A stretch of 64,000 nt of DNA from Zygnema cylindricum. Lineage: Eukaryota; Streptophyta; Zygnematophyceae; Zygnematales; Zygnemataceae. The DNA lies in assembly GCA_037447655.1 (NCBI GenBank), contig JBBHKE010001766.1, positions 1 to 64,000 on the forward strand, written 5' to 3'. Below the pieces are notes generated by a model. It was not told the DNA's origin. It was given only the letters and a program-made list of their open reading frames with translations, and did no database searches. Both the position numbers and the translations under genes were made by a program. How positions within the stretch are numbered: position 1 is the stretch's first letter; each line of letters opens with the position of its first letter. Positions 22,501-34,500 of the stretch are shown here, piece after piece.

Positions 22501-25500
22501 ACTTTCCAAAATTTCTTACTTAATGTTTTTTTTGGGCGTATCTTCTAGTCCGTACTAACTTTGGGACGACGGGTATCACAGATATCTAATGCTTAACAAG
22601 TTGAGCGGAAGTATTCCGTCGTCCATCGGTCAACTGACATCCCTCGAATCTTTGTAAGTATGAATGGTTTTTATGACAATTCTGATTGTTACTTTCAGAG
22701 GAAAGTAAGACTTGATTTGAAATTTATAGGGAAATATGAGCATTGTGTGTGTTACCTCGTATTTATATTAGTCACGTTGATAACGAAACATTTTGCACAA
22801 CTTATAAAATTACACCTCTTTTTAACGTGTAAGATTTCAAAATAGGGTTGGGTAAAAAGGAGGGGAAGTTGGCGGTTTATAGAGGATGAAAATCTCTTTA
22901 CTTCCCAATTTTTTCCTCCCCAACTCTTTATTTGTAGCCTCTCTGCTCTTCACCTCCTCTTTCCTTTTTTACATTCTCTTTTTTCATTTGTTTTTCACAA
23001 ATTTTATTCATTCCCACATATCTTGCCTTACCTTACGTTATCCTACCCTACCCTACGTTTTCTTGCCTCCTCCCCTCTCCCTCCGTACCATCTTTTTCCC
23101 TCCCCTCCCCTCCCTTCCCGTGTTGTATTGGCACGTGGATTCCGGTTCAATACGGGTGTACTGTGGTACGCCCACACTCGAAGCCGCCCAAAAAAAATGC
23201 GTGCACACTCGCCAGGCTCAACATCGAGCTGGTGGTGCAGTTGTTAGCGTGTTCACAGCTTAAGTGAAAGGTCCCATGTTTGAGTCTTGGCCGGCTCAAT
23301 TTGGCTGGCTCAATTTTTCCCAGTGTGGAACATGCTGAATCCACAATTTCGCGGAAATCTTGTTGGATCTTAAAATAAGTAACCACAAAAATAAATTCAC
23401 AAAAATCTGAAATCATTCACAGCTGAAGCTCACAAACAACAAGAGGATTGTTAGGAATATTGGGAGAGTCGGCCGATCGGCCGAATTCACGTTTTTGGTT
23501 TTGGAGAATCGTAGAATATTGGACGCGCGCGATATTTTGGTTTGAGTCGGTGTCACTTATTGAAATTATACGTTTGGCGTTTCGTGCGCGTAAGGCGCAC
23601 GAAAGTATTTGTTCGAATTTTCGTGGTGCACAGTGCACAAAACGTTTTGCTTCATTCTCTTCTCTTCTCGAAGGAGAAAAGCGCGTCTGCCACTTTTCTG
23701 CGTGCTTTCTTCTTCCTATGTGCCTTCCTCCGAAAGGCGCCACCTATGCTGTTATCTGTCGTGCACGGCACGTCTTCTAGGCAGCTACGGCACGTCTTCT
23801 AGGCAACTATTAAAGTTAGCTTGTGCAGCTGCAGAAATATAATCAAGTGTGAGTGAGAAGATGTGAGTAAGAGAGAGAGAGTGTTTTGTAAAAGGAAAAA
23901 CTGCGGCTAAAAAAAGATATATTTGGCCGGAATTATTATCTGTGATGACTTATTCTTTGTGTGTTTTTTTTTAAAGACTTCCGCTGTGCATGTTATTTCT
24001 GTCCGGTTTGGTTGAAGGCAACAATCCTGAATTTATCACGGATGATCAGCCAAAAAGATTCCTCTTTACATCAACTCTCTCTCTTCTCTTTCCTCTCTTG
24101 AAAGTAATCACTACTCCAAAAGATTTATTTCTACAGTGTATACTGCAGCCTACATCTCTTCTCTAACTAGCTTACAAGGCTAGCATGGCGGCAAATCGTT
24201 GTCTCCTTCCTGAAAAGAAACTTCCACGAAAGAAAGCGTACACGCCATCTCCTTCGAAACGCGAAAGTCTAAAAGAGAGATTTTGCACGTGTGCTGTTCT
24301 TGCACGAAACGAAACACCTGCACACTGAAACAAAAGTGACGTGAACCGAAATTGCACATTTTGTTCGCGGACGCCACAAATGAGGACACAAAACAAAATA
24401 TAGCACAGTTCGTACGATGACTCATCATGAAGTTGTTGGTTGCGCCAATACTGAAACATATTGCCAATTAATCGAGGTTTAATATGGCCACAAAGATCAA
24501 TGTGGACAAGCTCCAAAGGATTTTGAGCACGATTCTTGATGTCTTTATTCGGATGAGATTTCTGAATTTTATGCCCTTGGCTACATCCTCCACATCCATT
24601 AACATTCTCATCGGATGTGAGATCCGAGCCCTTCACCAAAGAATGCCAAATCATTTTCTTCAAACTTACATCAGATGTGTGACACATCCGGTGATGCCAT
24701 AATGTAAGATCACCTTTTTATTCTGAAATTTGATGTGAAATTCTCACGGTGGGAATTTTAGATTTCGGTCTCCTCCATAAGAGCCGACTATGATTCACAT
24801 CCGTCACTTCTCTTTCACCAATAACACTCCCCTCCTCATTCCTCTCAATAGATTGATCTTCTCTTGCAAGTAAGCTTCCACTACTTCGTTGGATTTGTGG
24901 AACGCTTAATAAACTGACGGAGCCATCCAAAATGTAGAGTATTTTGAAATCGATACTCCGTCGATTTCTCTCTTCCATCAACATCCCATGATAGGAGATC
25001 AAGCTGGACAGCGCCAACCGTGCCAACCCAAATGACATGGTTGCTTGCAACCGTAATAAATTTCGGAACCGTAAAGTATCCCTACAAACGTGATGAGATG
25101 CACCAGTATCGATAATCCCTCCTTCTCCAAATTTCCTTCTCGTTTAACCGAATCAAGAGTAAGATTGATAATCGGAGCCGTCACCGGAATCATTTCCGTA
25201 ATTGAAGTAAATTGCATTTCCATAATCATGGCCTACACCGCGGCCACCTCCTTGGCCGCCACCTCGGCCGCCTCTGTCTCCTCTATCTCCTCGTCCACCT
25301 CCGGGATCTCCATTCTTTGCATCATGAACTTGTTGGTTTCGCCGATACTGAAACATATTGTCGATTTCATCAATAAACCCAAAAAATATAACATCTTGTC
25401 TATTCTCCATGTGATAGTAGTTCTAGTCCTAGTCCACATGATGCGTGGTAGTAGTCTTAGTCCACGTGACAGTAATCCTAGTCGCTGAGTGGGGAAAGTG

Positions 25501-28500
25501 GGAATTGGGGAAAGTGGGAATTGCAGTAATTGGAGGGAGAGAAGAGTTGCAGTAAAAGAAGAATGAGGTTAGGGGGGTCAGTGGGGAGGGAGAGAGTAAT
25601 AATGTGGGGAGAGAGAGTGGTGTTAAGTGGGGGGAGAGAGAGTAGTAAGAAGACTAGAGGGAGAAAAACTCTCCTAGTGTTCAGTCTCGACATGAGTCTT
25701 GCATGTATTTTTGGTTATATTCTTGTAGTATTCGTTGTGATTGTGTACGAATTTTCACAGTTTTTGGTTACTTTTACTACTAGTCCACAACTATTTTTTG
25801 GATTTAGAGGCATTTCTTTTACGTTTTGCAACATTCGTTCTATTTTTAGAATTCCTCTCCACTTCCCAATTTTTATTTTTATTTCCTTTGTTTTGCGGAT
25901 TAATTCTTGGGGGACTTCGAACCTCACAAACTTTAAAGAATTATAAAGTCGTTCGGTCTAATTGTAAATTTTATCCTAGCAAATACTAAAACTCAAACGA
26001 AAAACCTCCCTGTTTGTCTCTCTTTTACATGTATTTTACTCATTTTGGCCTTCTCTCCATTTTCGTTCTTTTCCTATCGTTAGCTTTTTCCTTACTTGTC
26101 TTTTAATGCGCCTCTTTCCCCTAATTTCCAAAAGGGCTTTCCTACTTTGATTTTAGCACGGCCCTGCCTTTTTTTGTTCAAAGGTGAATGCGAGTGGTAT
26201 TTATGTTTTTCCACATGCCAATTGTGCAATTGAAATTCAAATGAAGTTGTCCTTTATAATGCCCATAATTGCAAAGGTTAGATATAACAGTCCATGTACA
26301 TGTATTTGTTCTGACATGATAACCCATTGTAGTTTTACGATAGAAATATTATCCACTCTAGGTAGAAGTTACTCATGATACATACTAACTAGAAGATCCT
26401 TTTTGATGCTCGGTGTTACAGAGATTTATCAAACAATACGTTGAGTGGAAGCATTCCATCGTCCATCGGGCAACTGACATCCTTGACATATTTGTAAGAA
26501 TTTTGAATTGGAAAGATTATCCATAATCACTAGACGTTTCATACGAACCAGAAGATAAGGGGCCAGTAGCACAAGAAGACATCCCTCCTCTTACCAGAGC
26601 AGTATGGGAGGCGGAAGACATGGGTCGGAAAAATCCCTGGAATTCCCTTCCTTTCTCTTATTATCCACTATGTACCAAAACTAAAGTAAATGGAACAAAC
26701 ATAAGGTCACCTAACGGGATTGCAGATGGTTAACGTAACTACAAAGAACTATTCATCTAAGATGATTCCCGTTCATGAATACCGATCACTGTAGGAAGCC
26801 TAATGTGTACGACAATACCATTAATAGTTAAGGAATCCGTGGGAGGGGGATGGTGAGAGAGGGAGAGAAAGGAAAGACGGAGAGAAAGGAAGAGAGAGGA
26901 AAAAAGAGAGAGGTCAAATTCATCTTTCACTTTATAGAATGGTTGGGGTTCCGTTAAAAATTGTGGTTATCAGTCTTTGAGATCCAGTGTCTTTGAGTTA
27001 GGGGGAGATCGGGGAGGTCGTACATTGGGACCTTGTCTCCGTAGGGTATCACCTACAAACGGATTAAGCAAAAGAAAAATGTATATATATATTTTTTTGT
27101 GACTGAATTAGGCGCTTAAAGACAAGATATGTCATGTTATTTTGTTAACATTATATTTTGTAACACTTCGTTAATTAACTTTTATAAATGTGATATTGGA
27201 CTAGAATTTCATAGGTGTACCAAGACCTTTAAGAAATTGTATTTGATGTGTTATTGTTGATCCATTCTAACTCGAAGGAATTATCGGGGGGAGGGGTTGG
27301 TGGGGTGGGTATGCTCGTTATTGTAGGTATGCCTATAATAACAAATTGAACGGCACCATTCCATCATCCATTGGTCAACTAACAAACCTCAGAGATTTGT
27401 AAGAATGAATTTGAACAAAGCCAATTGCTAATTATAGAATGAGGTAGGGCATGGGAGGAAAATGTGGCTAAAGTTTAAAAGGGTATTTTGTAGGTGGAGA
27501 AGTGAACAAAACAATTTCATGTTTCTATTTTATATCGTCCATATGTTGAGGTTATTTTTGTTAAATTCTTCACTAGCATACGCATTGTTAAACGTTGCTT
27601 ATGTTTTTTATTTGCTTTTAAGAAAAAAAATTATTGAAAAGTAGAGGAAATGGGAGATGCTGGTTTGGAGGTGGGTTGGTGTTTTGGGAATTTACATTTG
27701 CATTTCTTTATTTTTCTTTATTGTTTAGTGACTTTTTTTAAGTTGTATTATGGCTTATCATGTTTTTTTTTCTTTTCATCTTTCCATTGAGCCAACGAAC
27801 ATTTATTAATTTATGCAAGAGAATGAAGAAGAGGTGAAAGAGGGTGGGTGAGAGATGGAATGTAAACATTCATAAGCATAAATGTATAATTCCGAGGCGA
27901 CATAGAGGGGCAAAGGTAGGTTTGTAGGTGCACTTTATGTTTTGTAATTTGTCATGGTTCGCTTATTCCGCTAGTGACATAAGGAGTATGCTACCTTATG
28001 CGTGTACATTTTGTCTTTTTCTATGAAAAGCTTTTAATTTATGGTTTCTTTTATTTTTAGTACAAGAAAGGGAAACAACAATGTGTTCTTTACAGTGTAT
28101 TTGCTATAAACCAGTATCGTACATTCTCACTTTGTTTAACACTATATCCGGACATAAGTGACCCAAAATTTTCGGTTCACTAGGAATATCGGTCTATTTG
28201 ACGCCTCAAACATCTCCGTGAGTATCCATGGGAAAATGTTAGTTATTGTGACGTGACAAAAACAAAACACCAACGTACTTCTGGCAAAAAAATCAGATTG
28301 TTCCCTCAAAAAATTGGCGAATTCTGTCTTTCGAGTGACCAATCACAATTGGAAAAATTCAAGAATGGACAAAAAGTTATAATACGAGAAAAAAATTGTT
28401 AACCAAGAAAACATTAATCTCACGCAAAAAAAAAAAACGTAAATTATTACAAAAAATATAGAGCTGCCAAGTGCCAAACACTAAAATCAAAACCATATTG

Positions 28501-31500
28501 GCGTATTAGTTTCTAAGCATTTTTGTTTGGCGGACGTGGCCAAAATGAGGTCCACAAGTACAATTTTTTTTCATGCGCATTCTCGGGACAGAAACCATGA
28601 GTTTTTGATCGGGCAATCAATGAAAATGCAGTGTTTCGCACGTAAGAGGACCGAAATTTTGGCCTAGAGATAAAAAAAATTACCTCCTCTCCTATTTAGG
28701 TTTAGACATAATATAAGGGGAAGGAAGTTCATCCTAAGCCAAGGTGTGGGCATTGTTTAAGGTGGATATCCCCGGCAAATGGATGATTTTAGATTTAAAA
28801 ATTAAATTGGGTATGTAAAGACAATTTGTGTCTTCTTGTTTTTGTCATACTATTATTTTTGCCACTATACTTTGTTAATTTGACAAGTGTGATGTTGGAT
28901 TAAAACCCACAGGTATACTTACCAAGAATTTATACTTCATTTCATTCGATGAGTTCTTATTTATCCATACTGAAGGAGGTGTTGTTCGGGTGTGTATGCT
29001 TGTTGTTGTAGACATTTGTACAATAACCAGCTGAGTGGAAGCATTCCATCATCCATCGGTGAACTAAGAACACTTTTCTACTTGTAAGACTGAATTTCAA
29101 ACAAATCCAATTGCTAATTATAGAATGGGGAGGGTCATGGTTAGAAGATGGGGCTAATGGTAAGAGGAATTTTTTGGAAGGGGAAAGGTAACAAAAGCCA
29201 TTTCATATTTTTATTTTATGTCATCCACATATTGATTTTTTTTTTTTTAATTCCACACTTGCCTTTGCATAGTTAAGTTTTTTTCTATGTTTTTTCTGTG
29301 TTCTTAAGTGTGATTATCAAAAATTAATTGAAAGAAGAGAGGAAAGTGGAGGGAAGGGTAACTGAGGCGGGGAGGATTTTAAAGAAAATAGACATGTTGT
29401 GGAAACTTGCGTGTTACACAATACCTTTTGTTAACTTGTCTTGTGGGCAATTCTGGACTTTTCTTTTTTTTGTTTTCCTCTTTCCGTTTGAATTGAAGAT
29501 GGAATAATTATTGCATAACATTGATCGGAGGTGAAAGAGAAGGGGTGAGAGATTGAATATAGATATGTATAAGAATTTGTGAGTGATTCTTGCTGGGCGT
29601 AAAAGGGCAAAGATGGGTGTGTAATTTTTCATGATCATTTTATTCCGCTAGAGGCATAAAGGGGCCTTGACCTTATATATGTACATTTGTGGTTTTTTGC
29701 ATAAATATTTTACTTTCTGTTTTTTTCTTATAGTTATCAAGAAAGGTAACAAAGTGTTCGTTCTTTTAGCTGTGGTTGCTATTAATAAATACTACACATT
29801 GTGGCTTTGATTAAAAAAGTTCACCTCATCTCTAGTGTTGGCCAAAGTATGGGGACAAACGTTCACTCGACACCCGGTGGGCGATCGGAAGGGATGTATA
29901 TTGGGGGATTTTCTACAATGGATATGCCCTCCAAACTGATGAGAAACAAGTCAATTTGTATATTTCATTTGTTACAACTGAGTAGGGTGTAAATTTCAAA
30001 ACATATCTTATTATTTGCACTATGCATTCTATTCCGCATTACCATGTTTATCAATTTTTATAATTGGTTGGATAAAAACCCCACAGGTGTACTTAAGAGT
30101 TCTTACTTGAGTTTCTTTCATTTTTTTTTGTGAAACCCATGCTAACTGGAAGGAATTTGAAAGGAGGAGGTGTTGGTGGGTTCGGTATATTCTTTTTTGT
30201 AGGTATGCCTATAATAACAAGTTGAGTGGAGGCATTCCATCATCCATCGGTCAAATATCATCCCTTCTTTACTTGTAAGACTGGATTTGGAATAAAGCAA
30301 TTGTTACTTTTAGGATGAGGTAGGATATGGTTGGAAAATGGGGCAAAATGTCAAAAGGGTATTTTGGGCATTGAATATTTTTTGGCATATCTTCTTTTTT
30401 TATAACTTGCTATCCATTTTTTATTTATGTAATCCAGAAAATTCACTTTAATTATTATATTTTTAGTGTAGATAATGAATGTATTAGTCTTTTGGATCAG
30501 GTGAAAATATGCACAATCTTTTTTTCACAGCTTAAGTGGTTAATTGTGGGTACGATACCCATCCTCATCTCCTTGTCCTTTCCACTCTCACCTCTTTGTA
30601 GCCTCTCACATATTCTCCTCCTCTTTCATTCGTCATTATCGATTCCCCAAAAGTTTATGCACAATATATATTCCTCCACGCCTGCCCTCTTCTATGCTCG
30701 CCTTCCCTTCCCTTCCCTCCTCTCCTCGTAGCCTCTCTTTTCTATCCTCTTACCTTTCACTGCATAACATTGTTTCCACCCGCTTGAGAGGCATCCAAGA
30801 AGAGGAAGGGAGAGCAGGTGTTTGAACGGGGGAATGGAGAGTGGCACTTAGGTGGGAGAGAGATTGAATGGTGGTAGAAGATGGTGGCCAAATAACGGAG
30901 CAGTAGTGACGGAAAAAAGAGGGAGGAAGATTACCAGTCGGAGGTATGAGAGAGATTAAAAGAGAGGTGGTAGAAGGGGAAAAAGAGAATGTTGGTCACT
31001 GGAGGGTGGGTGAGGTTTTATTCTAGACTGGGGAGTCGTGTAAAATACGGGGGAGTCATGCATTGGAGGCCCGAAAAGCGGATAAAAAAAGTTAATTTGT
31101 ACAATTTATTTATTATAACTTAATTGGGTTTGTAAAGACGAAACGTGTGACGTAATTTCGTGTTTTACAATTTATTTTGTAACATAAGGAGAAGGTAATG
31201 CTAGCTGCAAATACTCCAATTAAAAATACATTGAACTTTATATTTCCTTTATATGTTCGTCTTTACTTAAAACCACTTCAAGTGTACTTATAAACAATTT
31301 ATACTCAATTATATTTTCGTGTGTTAATCTTTCAACCTATACTTACTAGAAGGAATTTGGGGGGAGAAAAGGAGGGGAATAGGGGGTTTATAAAAAAAAA
31401 TATAATAATAGAATTGGGATTGGTGGGGTGGGTATACCCATTGTCACAGAGATCTAAGTAACAACCAGTTGAGTGGAAGCGTTCCATCGTCCATCGGTCA

Positions 31501-34500
31501 GATGCCAAAACTCCAAGGCTTGTAAGATTGACGTTTCAAGTAAACCAGCTGTTACTTTTAGAAGCTTGTAGGTTAATATTAAAAAAAGATCGAGGAAAAT
31601 GGGGATTGTTGACCAATGGAGCTTAAGGCATAGGAGAACTTTAGCATATAATCTTCTTTGGCATACGTTTTTGTTTTGTAACAAACTTGTTTTCTTTGCA
31701 AAACAAAAAACAATTTTATTTGTGTAGGTCTATTGTATGGAAGCTATAGACAGGTCAAATTGAGTAGGAAGTAAACTTCTCAAAATATCACTTTTTAACG
31801 GGGCCAAAATATAATTTCTAGTTTTTTTGCTTCTAGAAGAGTCTGGATAACATATATAGGAAAAAAACGGCTGAAATTGGGTATAAATCTCCATCTCTCC
31901 TCCGTGTCCTTCCCCCACTCCTCTCCTAAAAGCCTCCCATCTTTTCTCCCCTTTCCTCATTTTTTATTTTTTGTCCACAAACTTTATTCCCTCCCACAGC
32001 CAATTCTAGAGGGAGAGAGTGTGGGCTAAATGGGGAGAGATAGAGAGCTTCAATAAAACACGAGGGCGATAATGGTGTTAAACACAAGAGGGAGAGGGTG
32101 TGTGGGTTAGTTGGAGGACGGAGAGAGTGCCCATATGTGTAGAGGGCGTGGATGGTGTTTAACAATTGAGGGAGAGTGCCGATAAGAGAGGAGGACGATG
32201 ATTGTGCTCAACGTTTAAAGGAGAGGGTGTGGGTGTAAATTGGGGGTCGGAGAGAGTGCGATAAGTGTAGAGGGAGAGAATGGTGTTTAATACTAGATAT
32301 GGGCGTGATCTAGCACTAGTTTAGGAGACTGAAGAGCCATGTTTATCCTTAAAAATCCTAATTCCACATAAGGTAAGGGAATTGTGTTTTCCAATCCTTA
32401 CAATTTGACTGGCTTTGATATTACGAAACATGTAATGTAAGCTTGTGTTACGAATTTTAAAGTCAAAAAGGAGGCTTGTGGGGGGAAGTTGTCACATGCT
32501 TTGATTACAATTGCAAAAACATCTAGTATTAACTTTACAAACTTTTTGTTATTGCAACTTTAGGTAAAATCCCTCTTAACATTCTTACACAAGACTTCAT
32601 ACGCATTGCATTTTTTCTTGAGTATTAATTTGCATTCCAAAGTTTTTCAAAAACATTTGGGGGGGAGAGGTGGACGGTTATTCTCAATGTCGCAGATCTC
32701 TAATCGCTAACCAGTTGAGTGGAAGCATTCCATCGTCCATCGGTCAACTGACGTCCCTATATTTCTTGTAAGATTAAATTCTGACAAAAGCCAATTGTCG
32801 CTTCTAAAATATGTAGGATATGACTTGAAAATGGGGCTAAAGGTCAAAGGGGATTTGTAGTTTTCTATGTAAGCTTTCTCAATATTTTTGTTTTCTAAGT
32901 TGATCTTCAATAAAATTTTCAATAGTTTTGTGTGCATTCGAGTTTTTAGAGATCTGTTGTAGAAAATTGACATAGGATTGCACACTATATAAAGCTTAAG
33001 TCGCTGAAAGTGGGTACAAAACCCCTTTTTTCCTTCTGTCTCTCTCCAATCCCGCCACCTCCTTGTATCCTCTCACTATTAGATTTCCTAGAAATCCGGG
33101 ATTCTCTCTCAAATCCCACTACCTCCTTGTATCCTCTCACTGTTAGATTTCCTAGAAATTTCCGTATCCGGCATGTTCGATACTAGAGAAAACTGAGCCG
33201 GCCAGGGCTCGAACCTGGGACCTTTTGCTTCAGCTGCAAACGCACTATCACACTGCCACCAGCTCGATGTAGAGTATTACGGCGGCTTCGAGTGTGGATA
33301 TTACCATATTTTACCCCGTATTGAACCGAAATTCCCGTGCCAATCCAACGTTCACCTCCTCTCCCCCTCTTTCATTTTTTTTATTTTTTTTCTGTTTGAT
33401 ATGCACACCTTTCATTACCTCAACCTTCCTCTCCCAAACCACATCTCCACTTCTCCTTTCCCCCCTCCTCTTCTTTCCTTGTGGCCTTTTTTTTTTTTTT
33501 TTTCTTCTTACCTCAGTAGTTGTTCTTCCACCCTTCGAGAGAGGCTTTCGAGAAGAGGTGGGGAAAGTGTGGCAGTGACAGTTAGAAATAGGGAGAGAGT
33601 GGCTGTACGAGACGAGAGAGAGAGTGAGATAGAAAGAGAGGTGGTAAGAGGAGAGGCTAGGAATGGTGGTCATACAGGGGGAGGGCTATAATGACGCTAA
33701 AAGACATTAGAAGGTGTGGAGGAGAGTTGGGGTTTGAGGAGAGTAGGACTGTTCATACGCGCAATTTTGGGTATTAGTGTCAATGCTTTTCTTTGGCAAC
33801 TTAAAACATCTTTACTCCGTGCAAATATGTCCTATTTTCGATTGGAGACGGAAAACGAGAACTTTCAATCCCAACCGTCGGATGAGCAATCTGATGAGTG
33901 TTCATGAAATAAAAGTATTTAAAGTGTCAAAAAATACATTACGACTAATAGTAATACTCGGTGTGGATTGGGAAATGGACCGATCCGACAGTTTCAGAAT
34001 CAACTTTCCAACGTTGAGTTTTTTCTTTTTCATGCTATAAACGGTTGGCGTGTTTTTTAAGCCAGGTGGCATAACATTGGGTTTAAGACCGTAGGGAAGG
34101 TGAGTTTTGAGTTACTTGAACTGTCAAGATCTTCTTACACCTGTGAAGTTGTGGACATTCACAACTTTGAATACCTCTAGTGGGAGAGAGTGAGGGGGAG
34201 GGGAGAGAACGGATGCACGTCGGTGCCTCGTCTTTGCACTCCTTCGGCCCCCTTCGGCCGTTTATTGTGATTCCTCCGGCAAAGCCTATATAGGAAGAGA
34301 GTAAGCAGAAGCGTTTGCGCAGTCACCGAGGAAGAGACTCATGGGCAAGGGCGGAGAAGATGGTTGGAAGGGGAGGGAAATGGTGGAAGAGGTCGTGAGC
34401 GAGTGAACACAAAGGGGGAGAGATTGAGAGTGGCGAGAAGAGGAAAGGGAGAGAATGGCGTGAGAGGGTGAGAAAGAGGTGGTGATAAGAATTGGGAGAG

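Larger units (their letters stand above)
26494..32695. repeat. Related exon-intron units (LRR exons 5-10)
   Basis: Intron sequence next to the exons is homologous between units. Downstream: CAAAGCCAATTGCTAATTAT then GAATGAGGTAGGGCATGG then AAAATG.GGCTAAAG (near 27415, 29100, 30290 and 32785). Upstream: AACT.GAAGGAATT then GGTTGGTGGG then TATGCTCGTTATTGTAG (near 27270-27326, 28960-29011, 30145-30202). This shows duplication of exon plus flanking intron rather than of exons alone. No other genes were found in these introns; a purine tract is at 26843-26915, pyrimidine-rich at 30560-30760, and purine-rich at 30790-31020 and 31985-32290. Confidence 0.85.

Noticed and set aside
23417-23842. Overlapping open frames on both strands of about 110 codons
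   Set aside because: They lie within the likely Copia LTR (23449-24154); no family resemblance.
24180-24470. Host gene on the minus strand (171-codon frame)
   Set aside because: The frame begins in the Copia pre-integrase domain and continues through rearranged element sequence.
33180-33290. Functional tRNA gene
   Set aside because: A and B boxes are tRNA-like, but the segment does not fold into a cloverleaf with paired acceptor ends and is embedded in a repeat found three times; SINE fits better.
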